DNA from: Rhizophagus clarus
Lineage: Eukaryota; Glomeromycota; Glomeromycetes; Glomerales; Glomeraceae
Length of the DNA stretch: 64,000 nucleotides
NCBI GenBank assembly: GCA_015698045.1
Contig: BLAL01000304.1
Coordinates: forward strand, 620,001-684,000
Direction of reading: 5' to 3'
Shown: in pieces, positions 13,113 through 24,420 of the stretch
How positions within the stretch are numbered: position 1 is the first letter of the stretch
Layout: each line of letters starts with the position of its first letter
Program-made: the position numbers and the translations under genes
The notes under the pieces: generated by a model
Seen by the model: only the letters and a program-made list of their open reading frames with translations
Databases searched by the model: none
What the model was told of the DNA's origin: nothing

Positions 13113-13247
13113 TTACATAAAATCAATTATTTCATCAGCTTCAACATTTCGAATACCAATATATTCTTCTTCCACAATCCTCTGCATCTGAAATGTTCTA
13201 CCTTCGTCTGAATGAAATCCAACTGAATGTGTATCGCATCCGGTAAT
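13113..13247 (-). pseudogene. orphan terminal exon, unknown gene
   Basis: Forty-five codons follow an acceptor-like TTTACTTTAAG and end in TAA. They read ITGCDTHSVGFHSDEGRTFQ followed by an acidic tail ending DEIIDFM. The composition is clearly protein-like, but no upstream exon is seen within 700 bp. I call it a remnant exon. The family is not recognised. Confidence 0.35.
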
Positions 13248-13319
13248 CTTAAAGTAAAAAGAAAGTAGAATCAGAAATTGCCTGGATCCCGGAAAAAATA
13301 TATTGTAAATCATTTAATA

Positions 13320-14027
13320 TAATACTCTACACATAAATTATCCAAAAGCGAATTATTTACATATTATTCTAAATAATCTCTGTATTGCCATTTGCATATT
13401 GTTTGGGGACCTAGATATTATATACAGATATACAGTACATACCTATCAATTGAATAATTTTTCAAAGCAAGACCAATGGCGATTATTGTCTTGTCATTAT
13501 TAGGATTTAATAAGATTGTTATTTCATAATAATAAAACCAATATTTTACTGGTAATGGAGAAATGGAGAGAGTATCTATTATTGTATAAATGGTAAAAAT
13601 GAATTAGCAGATGAAATAAAATCAATATTTTATGATAAAATACAGCCATGGTCAAGAAGAATTTAATTATAAAGAAAGCTAATGGTATGAGTGTTGCAGG
13701 CATGATCTCTCAGGTTTATTAAATCAGATACTCGAAAAGGTAAAGATAAAGGAATTTATAACTTAAAATCACTTTATCCTAAAAATTGCACTACTTTTCT
13801 CATTATTTGAAATATTTTTAAAAATACACAACCATTTTCTAATAAAATAGACCAGTTTGTATATGACATAATCCAATCCCAATATAGGAAGATCTGACTA
13901 GAGTAAAATCTCTAAATTTGATATTAGTAATCACTTTTTTGATCCGCCTACATGCAACAATTGCAACATATTATGTGTGGTTTAAGAAGTAAATTTACTA
14001 ATTCACGAAAAAGTCGCTAATATACAT
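13320..14027. other. no gene seen
   Basis: AT-rich sequence with stops in all frames. It contains short protein-like scraps but nothing that can be assembled. It borders the Polinton-like relic that begins at 14028. Confidence 0.4.
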
Positions 14028-14654
14028 TTAATGCTTATTTCTTGTAGAATTGATTTGTGATATTTTCAACTTGTGGTTACTAATATTTTTATTTGTTATA
14101 TAATTATGTGGAATTTTGCCCACCCATTTGCTCATTAAAGAATGATTTCTATGTGGTCTTTCCAGATCCCTTCCAACTGGACATTCTTTAAAGATAATAT
14201 CCTCCTGAGCAGGTTCCTTTGGGATCGTATCTTGTTGCTCAACATCTCTATGAGCTTGAGTTGCTGGACCGGATCCTGCTTTAGGATCCTTTTCAGATTG
14301 ATAGGATATTTTAGCTTTCTTTTGCGAACTACTAGAAGACTTTCTTTCAGCTTTGCGATCCATTAAATCAAACCATTCTGCATCTGTTTTTGGGATCTTT
14401 TTACTAATAATGCTTAGGTTATTTTTTATCTTAGGATTCGCTAGCCAATTAGCTAAGTCCTCTATAGACAATTGTATAGTTTCTTTTTGACTAGAAGATG
14501 GGACTACATCTGATTTGGTAACAGAAACTGGCTCATTTATTCGATCTTCTTGAATATTTCTGGGTTTACATTTATGCTTCCTATTTAGATGGTTTATTTG
14601 ATCACAAGACTTTTTAAAATCATCTTTACCACAACGAGGACAAGGCAGAATCAT
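14028..14654 (-). CDS. C2H2-like zinc finger protein of a relic Polinton-like end
   Basis: A 208-codon ORF. It opens with a finger CPRCGKDDFKKSCDQINHLNRKH and a basic KCKP, followed by a polar, Ser/Lys/Gln-rich linker and a probable helix (EWFDLMDRKAERKS). Its position, strand and N-terminal finger match the 429-residue protein at 56897-58186 in the complete Polinton-like element. There the same kind of protein lies just inside the right TIR, transcribed away from it. The large C-terminal domain of that protein is absent here, so this copy is truncated or strongly diverged. It is probably a relic. DNA binding is inferred from the finger only. Confidence 0.5.
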   Translation of the reverse strand: MILPCPRCGKDDFKKSCDQINHLNRKHKCKPRNIQEDRINEPVSVTKSDVVPSSSQKETIQLSIEDLANWLANPKIKNNLSIISKKIPKTDAEWFDLMDRKAERKSSSSSQKKAKISYQSEKDPKAGSGPATQAHRDVEQQDTIPKEPAQEDIIFKECPVGRDLERPHRNHSLMSKWVGKIPHNYITNKNISNHKLKISQINSTRNKH

Positions 14655-14846
14655 TTTGATTATATGGGTATGTATTCAGTTGTTTGTAATAATAGTACGA
14701 AAACTTTTGTTTAAAAAATAATTATTTATTCAGGATATACGACTATATGTATTCTAATTTTTCAAACCCCAGATGTTGCAACTCCGGTGCTTGTATTAAT
14801 ATTATAAAAACTTTTGTTTAAAATAAAATATTTATTTCTTACTACC

Positions 14847-15089
14847 ATGATAGGCAAATATTACTGCAACTATTTACTCAGAACTGGAGGTGTCTGTAGG
14901 CGTACCTGCTATCAGTCTGAAGGGTGCCATGAACATTGGAAAGCTAGGAAGCGTTTTCCTTGTAGTGTATGTGGCAAGCCGACAAGCTCTAAACCTGGTC
15001 TTTGTAGAAAACATGCTAGCAGATATTATGTAACCCAATATATTAATAGGCTTCGAGATAGAGCCTTAGGTACATATCAGGAAGTATAA
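14847..15089 (+). CDS. small Cys-rich zinc protein, Polinton TIR type
   Basis: Eighty residues from ATG 14847. This start was chosen because it aligns with the homologue; an in-frame ATG at 14814 would add a hydrophobic lead. Homologous to the 90-residue protein encoded in both TIRs of the 44153-59652 element. Shared features are a GCxxH after a Cys cluster, PCSVCGKPTSS, a second Cys/His pair, and the C-terminal YYVTQYINRLRDRAL. The pattern suggests two small zinc sites. It is still open although its surroundings are decayed. It most likely marks the terminal repeat of a second, older element. Function unknown; a role in binding the termini is speculation. Confidence 0.6.
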   Translation: MIGKYYCNYLLRTGGVCRRTCYQSEGCHEHWKARKRFPCSVCGKPTSSKPGLCRKHASRYYVTQYINRLRDRALGTYQEV

Positions 15090-15099
15090 TAGTCCAACC

Positions 15100-15850
15100 T
15101 TCCTTATATACATATTCTGCTCTGCATCTTCAATGCTCCGCAGAGTTCCTGTGTATATTATTTGATATAATTTAGAGGTGAGACTTAGCCAGGTGAATTT
15201 TTTTTTACACCTATGGGTGAGACTTATCTTGGTGAATTTTTTTTACACCTAACCCAAATTTTTGTCTTAAAAGAATTGGCTCCAGAATGGCTTCCTGCAT
15301 ATCAAAAATAATGGTATACTAGAATATGGTTAATATCCTTTTAACTTTATTTTCGAATACAAAAAAATCTACACCTAAGACATGCTTAGGTGTAAATTTT
15401 TTATTTTGTTTACGTCATAAATCAGTTCTAGAATTAATTCTAGGATAACATAAAATCTGATATGCAAAATGGGCTTGCATTTACGGCTAGCGAGCACATT
15501 CAGACACTTCAGTCCTCGGTGTTCTTAGCCTTTTCTAAACCCAAGCAATATAGCATACTTTTTTCATTATATTATTTGGGATTAAAATCAGGCCAGCGTG
15601 TTAACAAAGTTGGTGATCTCCTTTAACTTGAAAACTAAAAATTTGGGTAAGAAGATATGTTAACAAAATTTATGCTCCAGCTCGATTTAAATCTTAAATT
15701 CAATATCGTATTTCGATATATTTCCTGGTCTTGCAAATAAATTTGGGGTTTAAAAAGAATTACATAAATTCGTATATTGGGAAATAAGCTGGAAAAGGCT
15801 TACACTATTTTATACCTATTCAGAAATTTTGACCCTAGACCCCCCAATAT
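15100..15850. repeat. remains of a Polinton-like terminal repeat
   Basis: Downstream of the TIR-type zinc gene are two close copies of GGTGAGACTTA..AGGTGAATTTTTTTTTACACCTA (15176-15255) and further AGGTGTAAATTTTT copies near 15370-15400. Arrangement and the GAGACTTA core recall the GTTAGACTTA arrays of the complete element, but sequence identity is low. No terminal hairpin or target duplication was found, so the outer border is unknown. GACCCCCC near 15836 might lie near an end. Confidence 0.4.
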
Positions 15851-16557
15851 TGCCTATATCTAATTAGTTGAATGACAATAATTACTATAGATAGTAATTG
15901 TGTCAGATTTTATAATAATACTTACATCCGATTTTTAAATAATATTTCCTTTTTTATAAATAATATAATTATTGAATATAATTATTGCACTTCGATCCAG
16001 ACTGAAAACTGGATGTCATCTGCCAAAATATCAAGAAATGGATCTATGAGCTTGAAGCACTAATCGTTACTTATGTAGTAATAATATCTTTACTAGACAG
16101 TACATTTAATTACAATTTTATAATAATATATTATTATACGAAAAATATACTGAATTTTTAAATTGTGATATTAACGGGTTTCCTAAAATATTTTGATTAG
16201 ACACGGAAAACATTCTTCAAATTAATTTACCAATAATTTAAGAATCAAATATTTATTGTAAATTTATTATCTTAAAGCATTTTGAACGAAATATTCCTAA
16301 CAAAAAAGTATTCAAGAATCTATTGTTAAAGCCATAATTAATATATTACATAAAAAGAAATCTGAAAAATGATAAAAATTTACATTTTGAAGCTTCTTTG
16401 TATATGCGCCAATGATAATGAATTTTTTTTTTTTTAATAAAATTTTCAAGCATAATTTTGGCTGCTATCAACAATTACTAAATTTAAAACATATAATTTT
16501 CATATATATTTCAGTTAAAAGTCATCAAAGTGATCAAAATCATAGTGTTAAATGAAA

Positions 16558-16785
16558 CTAGAAATATTTATTAATTAAACTAGCTATAAAGATAAAAATA
16601 AAAATTAAAATAATAAAAAATCCCCAAACAATAAAATATGCAGAATTTTCTAAAAGATTATTGTATTTCTTTTCTAATTCATATGATTTATCTTTCAATT
16701 TCCTTTCTCCTTTGTCTTTTTGACGATAAGAATGATGCCAAAAATAGGTCTTTCTCGTCCTTTACCTTGATGGTGGTGGCGACAT
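16558..16785 (-). pseudogene. small tail-anchored membrane protein with one in-frame stop
   Basis: From ATG 16785 the frame reads MSPPPSR, then TAA (16762-16764). It then stays open for 67 codons to TAG 16558: a basic stretch (RTRKTYFWHHSYRQKDKG), a short charged helix (KSYELEKKYNNLLEN) and a terminal hydrophobic segment (FIVWGFFIILIFIFIFIASL). The layout is that of a small C-tail-anchored protein. No intron that avoids the stop keeps the frame. Either a recent nonsense mutation or a chance ORF. Confidence 0.35.
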
Positions 16786-18263
16786 GCTTTAATTAATTAA
16801 CTGCACGTTGAATTAATAAAAAAAAATTTAAACCGCTGCTTTGGTTTTTCTACATAACTTATCAATAAGAAAATAAATTAAATTATTACTGTATTAAAGT
16901 TAATTATAAAAAAAAAGAAAAAAATTTTATAAATTCGTATCTAAAAAAAAATTTCTTCCACTATGTTAGGGTATTAAAAAAAATAATCATTTTTTTATCT
17001 TTATATACAAAAAAAAAATATAATAGATCATATTTAATTGAACGATCAAGCATTACTTATTTACGTAAAAAAAATTTCATGTAAAAAAATTCATGTAAAA
17101 AAAAAATTCATGCATAACCAAACCGTGTAAAAACCCATGTGAAAAAAGTTTTTTTATTAATGATAAAAAAAATTCATGCATAATATTTTATTTTCATTAC
17201 AACAATAAAAAAAATTTTTAATTGCTCATTCTTTAGTATCCGTTTACTACTAGCATAACTAGTACCCAGATTGCACAACGAGGATGCCGATACTAATAGC
17301 AACCCAAAAAAATGGTTACCAGTTACACAATATCCATTATGAGATGAAATGGTAAAATAATCTACCAGTTGCGCAATACCTATTTCTAGGATGGTAACCG
17401 TTTATAACTGTAATAAAAAAATCAACATTTTATAAAAAAACTGTGAATTGTGGGATTGAAGATTGAAGTATGCAATTACGAACATTTGACTATGTGTATA
17501 TATATATAATTATATATATATTTTCCTATTTTTTTTAAATTTTATATAATAAATATTATGTGAAATTCACGTATTTGATAATTGATAATAATTAAAGTAA
17601 TTTTAATTCATAAATAATAAAGAGCTGGATTTCAGATCGTAAGGTCAAAAGGATCATTAATTTATGAAATCCAGTATTTTTAGGAGGATTGTATAGATTT
17701 GTATAATAACAAATGCGATGAGATAAATATATGGCATGCAATATACTAAAAAGTCGAATACACTATACAAAATATTTTTTTTTAATATCTATAATAATTA
17801 AGCGAAATAAAATTTAAAAATAAATAAAATACTATATATTAATAATTACTTTTTAAATACAATAATTGATTATAAAGAAAATCTTCCATATTGTCTGTAA
17901 ATTTTTAAATCATAATACCCCTTAAAATTTTTTTTATCTCATATAAGCTGGGTTATGTAAGTTACCATGGTCCACGGTTGATTTGGGTTATGTAAGTTAT
18001 CGCTTGCATTTCGGTCTACAAATGCCCCTTAATTTTTTTTTTGGGGAGAATTATATTCAGAAAAGAGAATGGTCTGACAAGGCATGATTACAAATAAACA
18101 GATTCTTATACTGGTAATCACAGTTTAATGCTAGATCAGATATAAATACAATCTAGGATTTTTCTGATCTGATTGTTGTATAAATCGTAACTCATCAAAA
18201 CTCTACTCCTTTAAATATGAGTCGACCAAGTAATATTTGAATACTTTTTGATTCCTTTTTTTT
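16786..18263. other. AT-rich spacer with short direct repeats
   Basis: No gene seen. Runs of A and T up to nine or ten bases, a TATATA tract at 17495-17520, repeated ATTCATG(C)..AAAAAA strings near 17080-17170, and a direct repeat GGGTTATGTAAGTTA at about 17949 and 17986. Confidence 0.5.
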
Positions 18264-18458
18264 TTGAATTGCTTTAATGCCATCGATATAATAGAATCCA
18301 ATACAAAATCAAAATCCACGCAAAGTTGTACAGAAACTGCTCAAAGTCAGAGAATTAATCATGCTCGAAAAACTATAACAAGAAAAGATAATGAAATTAA
18401 CAATGATAATGATATTAGCGATGAAAATGATGAGGGTTTTCTCAGAAGTCAGCCATAG
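18264..18458 (+). CDS. short acidic ORF, uncertain
   Basis: Sixty-four codons ending in an Asn/Asp/Glu-rich tail (NEINNDNDISDENDEGF). It lies just before a coding minisatellite. Exons of a decayed nuclear gene often look like this in the window. I cannot show it is a real gene. Confidence 0.2.
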   Translation: MNCFNAIDIIESNTKSKSTQSCTETAQSQRINHARKTITRKDNEINNDNDISDENDEGFLRSQP

Positions 18459-18551
18459 AAATCTTATTTTATGAATTTAATGAATTTTGCATTTTTCTTA
18501 TTTATAATTGATTGAAGATATTAATTTTTACTTAAATAAACAACAATAATA

Positions 18552-18874
18552 AGACCTTTTCAAAGATCAACAGAATCCCCTCCGTGATCATCAAGAACAA
18601 GAGAGAGACCTTCAGCAGAATCCCCTTCATAGTCGCCAAAAACAAGAGAGAGACCTTCAGCAGAATCCCCTTTATAGTCGCCAAAAACAAGAGAGAGACC
18701 TTCAGCAGAATCCCCTTTGTAGTCACCAAGAACAAGAGAGAGACCTTCAGCAGAATCCCCTCTGTAGTCATCAAGAACAAGAGGGAGACCTTCAGTAGAA
18801 TCCCCTCTGTGGTCGCCAAGAACAAGAGAGAGACCTTCAGCAGAATCCCTTCTGTGGCCGTTAAGATGAAATAG
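18552..18874 (+). CDS. repeat-coded basic ORF
   Basis: The minisatellite frame that starts after a TAA near 18536 and ends at 18874 gives a basic protein of six 16-residue repeats, with an ATG at 18584. Nothing outside the repeat supports one frame over the other. The Gln-rich frame is equally open. Treat as possible coding sequence only. Confidence 0.25.
18564..18860. repeat. 48-bp minisatellite, about six units
   Basis: Six tandem units of 48 bp built on AACAAGAGAGAGACCTTCAG and AGAATCCCCT. Because 48 is a multiple of three, all frames stay open: the plus frame repeats KNKRETFSRIPxVVx, another plus frame repeats DLQQNPLxSxQEQER, and the minus strand repeats a hydrophobic LLKVSLLFL unit. 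Units differ by point changes only, so copy number changed recently. Confidence 0.85.
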
Positions 18875-18989
18875 AGAATAGATAAAGATTTAAAAGAAGA
18901 AGAACCGAAAGCAGAAAAGATGACAATGATGATGATAACTATTCTGGTAAATCTTGTTAATAAAATATTTTTTCATACATAAATATCTT

Positions 18990-19900
18990 CATTTATTAGT
19001 TATTAATATACAAATATGATGTCCAGTTCCCCCTCAGTTCGAATCGATGACAAACCAATTGCAAATCTGCCGAAAATCTGGCTATCTTACAATTAGCCAC
19101 CCAAATGCTAAATATGAAAGATACATCACAATTAGCACTGGCAATGCATGCATCATCTGCATCATCCGCATCATCTGAACACGTAAACCATGTAAGCATT
19201 TATCGTATTCCTTATATTGATTACATTGTTGTGATTTGATAATTTTCATGGATATCAAAACTTTTTTATTATTATTTAGGAAAAATACTGACTGATTGAC
19301 GAGGAAATCAAATGTCTTTTTTTAAGATCACGCTTCCCATAATGCCATTTTTTTGAAAAACTTGTAAGAAAAGTTTTTTTCGAATTAGAAGCTTACAGTA
19401 GCATGGCAAGATCAATCGTAGATCGATGTAAAGATCTTTTTCAGATTATAGATACCAATTTAGGGTGTTGATTGAAGAATTAGTGCGAGAATTTCAAAGT
19501 AAATTGGAAAGGTAACCAATATAATCTTATTGTATTTATAATTGTATTTATAATTAGTAGTGTCAATATGAATTTCATTCTTTCCTCTTTTTTTTCTCTT
19601 TAAAGAAGAGGAACCACAGTTTCTGAAGTTTGAATTAACAATTTCATTTCATGTGATGTTGTTATTAAAAGAATTTTTAACCAGTACTTTACTGCGGTTG
19701 ATGTCTTCGAGATACCCAAAATAACAATAAACAAACTGATAAAATTCTCAAAAGAATGTTTTAATATTGCATGGGAAGGAAGGGATGAAACAAATACCAG
19801 GGTTTTTTATGACCAAATAAAAATCCTGGATAAGAATACAGAAGATTTAGAAATCCCATCTTGTAGTGGGAGGAATTTTGCTAGCTCACTGAAATTTTAA
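18990..19900 (+). pseudogene. decayed gene, several exons, unknown family
   Basis: Protein-like pieces with interruptions. QLATQMLNMKDTSQLALAMH with a Ser/Ala tail is followed by a GTAAGC donor (19195). FFELEAYSSMARSIVDRCKDLFQ lies near 19380-19450. A piece with YFTAVDVFEIPKITINKLIKFS runs to SCSGRNFASSLKF before TAA near 19895. Several stops and shifts separate them. Probably once one gene with the next relic (20400-21780). Family not recognised. Confidence 0.4.
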
Positions 19901-20399
19901 AAAATAAAAAAAAAATGTATTTTAAAAAATGCAAATTGCTGTGATAGTAAATATTTTTTGTATATTATTGATGTGTATTTATTATGATGTGATGATATAT
20001 AAGTTAATATCATCATTGAGAATTCTTTTTTTTTAGTGAGTCACAAATAATAAATATAGGTAAAATTAATTACAGATTTTATAGATACGGCATTATGTAA
20101 TTAACCTTTATTAGAATGTATGTATAATGTAGATCGACTATTGGACGTTATAATGAGTATGGCATAAAATGCCACATCATGCCATTTTAATTATGTCAAT
20201 ATAATGTAATTACGTGAAAATATTTATATTAAAAAATGAAAATTTGTTTCTTTCTTAAACTTATTACCTCACTTTCTTTAAATTTATTACCACTTTCCTT
20301 ATTACCTTCCTCCCTATAAATTTCCTCTATTCCACAAATGTCTTTCTCAACAAGTATAATGTTTAATTTATTATATATTGTGTAGTATGATCGGTATTT

Positions 20400-21780
20400 T
20401 TTTACTGATTTTTTTTTAAAGACACAGGCGATAAAAGAGAAGATAACAATGATGATGCTAAAAAGGTTAAAAAGATTAAGAAAGGTATAGTATTATAATA
20501 TTATGAAGAGTTTGCACTGTTAGTTTATTCTATTAATGTTCATGTTTTGTTAAATTCTACTAGATAATATTGAATTTGCAGCAACTGTCACTGATAAATT
20601 AAATACAAACATATTCAACCTTTCATTTGCATTATGGAACGTTTTACGAGAAACTGATGTGAAAACATTTACAATGAACGTTGATACTGGTTTAATACAA
20701 CTTATAAAATCAGGCGGTGTATTACATAAGTGACTCTACTAGTACTCATGAGACGAAAGCAAATGAGGTTTCAATTCTGTATAATTTTAGTCAAATAGGT
20801 TCAGATAACTGAAAGGTTAGAGATCTTGGAATTAAAGTTGAATACTTTAATAAACCTGTTAAATTACTTAATACTGCTGCTGAATTAGTAGCTAAATATA
20901 TTTATCAGCTTCTTCAGTACAGCGACAGACTTCCAGACAATCCACCTTCACGAGATAATTTGATCTTTAAACATTCTGAAGGTTATAGAAATCGTCTCAT
21001 AGAATACTTAAATTCTATTAATTATAAGGATGAATTTTTTACCTTCAAAGGTGTTATTTCAATAGATTTAAATAAAATGGAAAGTACCTCTTCTGACACA
21101 ATAATTATTGATGAGACAGATGCTACTGGTAATGATTTTGGATTTTTGGAAGAATAAACGTATTCATTAGAGTCTCTTTTATTTGTAAATAAAGAAGAAA
21201 GAAACATCAAATTAAAAGAAGCTATAAAAAATTTATCATCGCGCGTCTGGTATTCGATCAATAGTCTGGTAAAAGATACAATTTTCCAAGAAGTTGTTCA
21301 AAAATGCCAACTTAAATTCCTTGTTTCTATGATATGTTCATATAGGACATTGGAACTATTTTGCACTTTAAAACCTCGTAAACAAGGCCAGACAATCAAG
21401 TCACAGGTTACAAAAAAAATTTTAAAGGAGAGCAATGGCCGATTAGACGAAAAAAATTTAACATTGTATTTACAGAGAGGATTCTGAATCAAAAGGGTAT
21501 TAAATTCCATTGGAGTTAAATGGAATATTTTAGATGCAATTGACAACCTCACTCCTTACTTTTTTACTAGTACTATTAATGGTTGTCAAAATTTCAAAAT
21601 TTGGCTAGAAATAATTCTAAGCAATGAAGTAATCTCGTATAATGAAGCAGAAATTAGATATAAACAATTTAAGGTAACCTTGGCAAATGAAAGAGTCATG
21701 TGTATGAAATAGGCGTGTGGGGACTGTGGGGTTGAATTTCAACCGCCAAGCGTAAAAGAATTTAATTTTGATTTTTAGAT
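20400..21780 (+). pseudogene. decayed long gene, unknown family
   Basis: Long protein-like frames are interrupted by stops and shifts: FAATVTDKLNTNIFNLSFALWN (20575-20740); KPVKLLNTAAELVAKYIYQLL through a 65-codon open piece (20860-21157); then TAA and KLKEAIKNLSSRVWYSINSLVKD through LTLYLQRGF, TGA (near 21484); then an open piece to TAG near 21710. The last part has Cys pairs (CGDCG). At least three stops and one shift. I do not recognise the family. Confidence 0.5.
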
Positions 21781-21989
21781 AAAAAAGCAAACTTAATATT
21801 TTTGTATACTTTAATGTAAATTACTGTATCAATATAAATATAGCAATATAGCAAGCATTTTATTGCAATTTTAAGAATCAACGAATAAATAAATTTTCAT
21901 ATTTTATTGCAAAAGAAAAAATTGGAATAAGCTATAAGTTTAGTGATGATGTTAATATATAGTAATTTGAACCATTTTTTTTATGCTTG

Positions 21990-22990
21990 TAAAGGAGATT
22001 TTTTTTCTTTTTGTAGACAGTATAGTGACGAAATCACTATTGGATAAATTATTACCTAATAGAAAAATTATTAACCAAAACATGTAATAAAACTGAATAG
22101 TAATACAAATTATTTTAGTTTAGTTTATCTTTAGAATAGTTTATTTAAATTAGTTTAGTTTATTTTCATTTATTTGTTTATTTTTAGAAATAGAAAAGAT
22201 AGATTAGTTAGGAAGGAAGATAGATAGATTTGAATATAAAATGGAGGAACAAAATTCTAGATCCTTCTGAATGATGTAATATTAAGGAGAATGAACCACC
22301 ATATTTAGAAAACAAGAAGATTCGAAATATCTTTAATATTCTGGATATTTCTAAATGATGTAATAATTCTGAAATTCTGACAATGAAAAGAGGAGCCTAG
22401 TAGAAAAAAATATCTTTCAATATAATTCTTGAAAGAAACATTCAATGATGTAATGTCAAGCATTACAAATTATGAGTCATCATAAATCACTGAGAATAAA
22501 CAACTACATTTGGAAGATAAGAAAATGGATCTTAGAAAAAAAAAAGAAGATTTCCTACAAAATCTTCAAAATGAATTCTAATGAAAAACTCAATGATGTA
22601 ATTGCCAAGCATCGCCAAGCAATTCACAATCAGTGAATTGGAATTACTGTGTGAAACTATTCAAGAATGTGCAGGAAGATTATCCATAAAAAGGGTCTGA
22701 AATCAAAATTGAACGAGGTTCTTTTTTCAACTCTCGACTACGATATATAATAAAGAATAAAGAAGGGAAAACTCTGCTTAAACAGAATTTGGGAAGAAGA
22801 AAAGAAGTAGGAACGGGGAAAATTATACAGAAAAATTAATTTTTAGTTTAGAAATTTATTTTTATTAATAAACTTATAATTAATTCATGAATGGAAAATG
22901 ATTAAATTCAGAAGTACAATAAAGAATTAATTTTTCTTGTTAAAAACTTTCTTTTAAAATAAAATAGTTAGTATCTTTAAATAAAGAATG
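21990..22990. mobile_element. relic of the 43470-63383 TIR element family
   Basis: The segment near 22030-22120 (ATAAATTATTACCT..ACTGAATAGTAATACAAA) and the TTTAGTTTAGTTTA-type run after it match the end of the TIR element at 43470. Inside are several AATGATGTAAT copies (22273, 22355, 22444, 22593). No clear second end. The boundaries are rough. Confidence 0.4.
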
Positions 22991-23123
22991 ATATATTGGA
23001 ATAATGTTAAGTATAAATTTTTACCTTGTTATTAATATTGTTATGTTGTTAAATGAATTGTTTTACTATTTTTGTTATGTTCTTATTTGTTATTAACTTT
23101 GTTTTTAGAAGGAAAATTCATTT

Positions 23124-23318
23124 ATGAAGAAATTATGTTTGTTACTAATCTTTTGTTTACTAATAAACCAAGCATGTCTTTGTGATCTTATGGGCTTTTG
23201 GTCTGACAACAGCCAATTTATCAGTTATTTGGACAGAACTTCTTCAACAGAAAAAAAAAATTTTTTTCAATTAATTGACCATTACAAATTGTTCGGGGTT
23301 TCCTTTTTTTTAAACTAA
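23124..23318 (+). CDS. small secreted protein candidate
   Basis: Sixty-four residues from ATG 23124. The first 20 form a good signal peptide: Lys-Lys, a Leu/Ile/Phe-rich core and a Cys/Ala end before DLMGFWSDN. The mature part is short and polar and ends in a hydrophobic run caused by a T-rich stretch, so the true 3' end may be an intron. No neighbours of known function. Could be the first exon of a decayed gene. Confidence 0.35.
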   Translation: MKKLCLLLIFCLLINQACLCDLMGFWSDNSQFISYLDRTSSTEKKNFFQLIDHYKLFGVSFFLN

Positions 23319-23319
23319 A

Positions 23320-24420
23320 TGTTTGTTTTTCCCTTTTTTAGGTGATTTTTCGGTGATATCAGCAAGTAAAAAAAAAAATAATAATAATTTTATCTTTTTT
23401 ATATTTAACAGACATTATTAAACATGTTCTCTTTTTTTAGACGGGTTTTTCAGGTATTGGGATATGTAAAAATTTGTTTTTTTTAGTTTTTTTTATTTTA
23501 ACAAACATTCATTTTTTTTTCTTTTTTTAAATAATTTAATTCTTTGCTAAATTCTTTCTGTAGGTCGCAACTTCAGCATGTGGATTGAATTAGATTTCTT
23601 TTTTTATAGGCAATTCAGCTCCTTGATGGACTTAAGCTTTTTTTGTGGGTTTCCGTTTGGCTTCTTGAATAGGATTTGAATTTTTTTTGAAAGTATTTTA
23701 ATACAACTTAGGCTTCTTGGACTGGAATAGACTTTTTAAATGACTTCTCACATCAGCTTCTTGGGCTTGAATATTTGATCTCTTGAATGTTTGATCTTTG
23801 CGTTTTATAGGAATTTGACTCTTAGATGTTGTAAGCGGAAGTGATTTGATTTCTTTAACTGGTGAAAGAAACATTACTATATTTTGTTTCTTTGATTTCT
23901 AGGAAATCAGTTTCCTGGACAATAATCGAATAGGAGAGAGAATTATTTTATTTCTTTAAATTGATTAAAAAATATTACTAACATTTTTTTACTTTATTTT
24001 TAAAAATTTGGTCTCTTAGATGATTGACTTTTTGAATTCATACTAAATGTATTGCTACTGTATATTTTTTGGAAATATTTATTATTATTTCTACTTTTTT
24101 TAGATTAATTTTGGGAGGACCCCAAAATATATATAATAGTTAGAAAAAATAAGCAAACTAATCTCACGACTTTATTATATAATTGGAGACTAATTTTTTT
24201 CATGATAAAGTAAAATAGTTTAAATAAAATTTTCGATATTGAAAAAAAAATCAAGAAATCCATAAGGATGAAAAGAATCCTTAGAGATATTTATTTATTT
24301 TATTTATAATAGATTTAATTATTCATTTTTATCTATTAATTACGTGTTAACAGATGTATTTAATTTGTCTTATCTCATATATAATAATTATTACATATTT
24401 AATTGGGAATAAATTAAAAT
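23320..24420. other. AT-rich, T-rich simple sequence
   Basis: No gene seen. A loose repeat of GGCTTCTTGAAT..GGATTTGAATTTTTT recurs several times between 23600 and 23800. The remainder is poly-T interrupted sequence. Confidence 0.5.
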
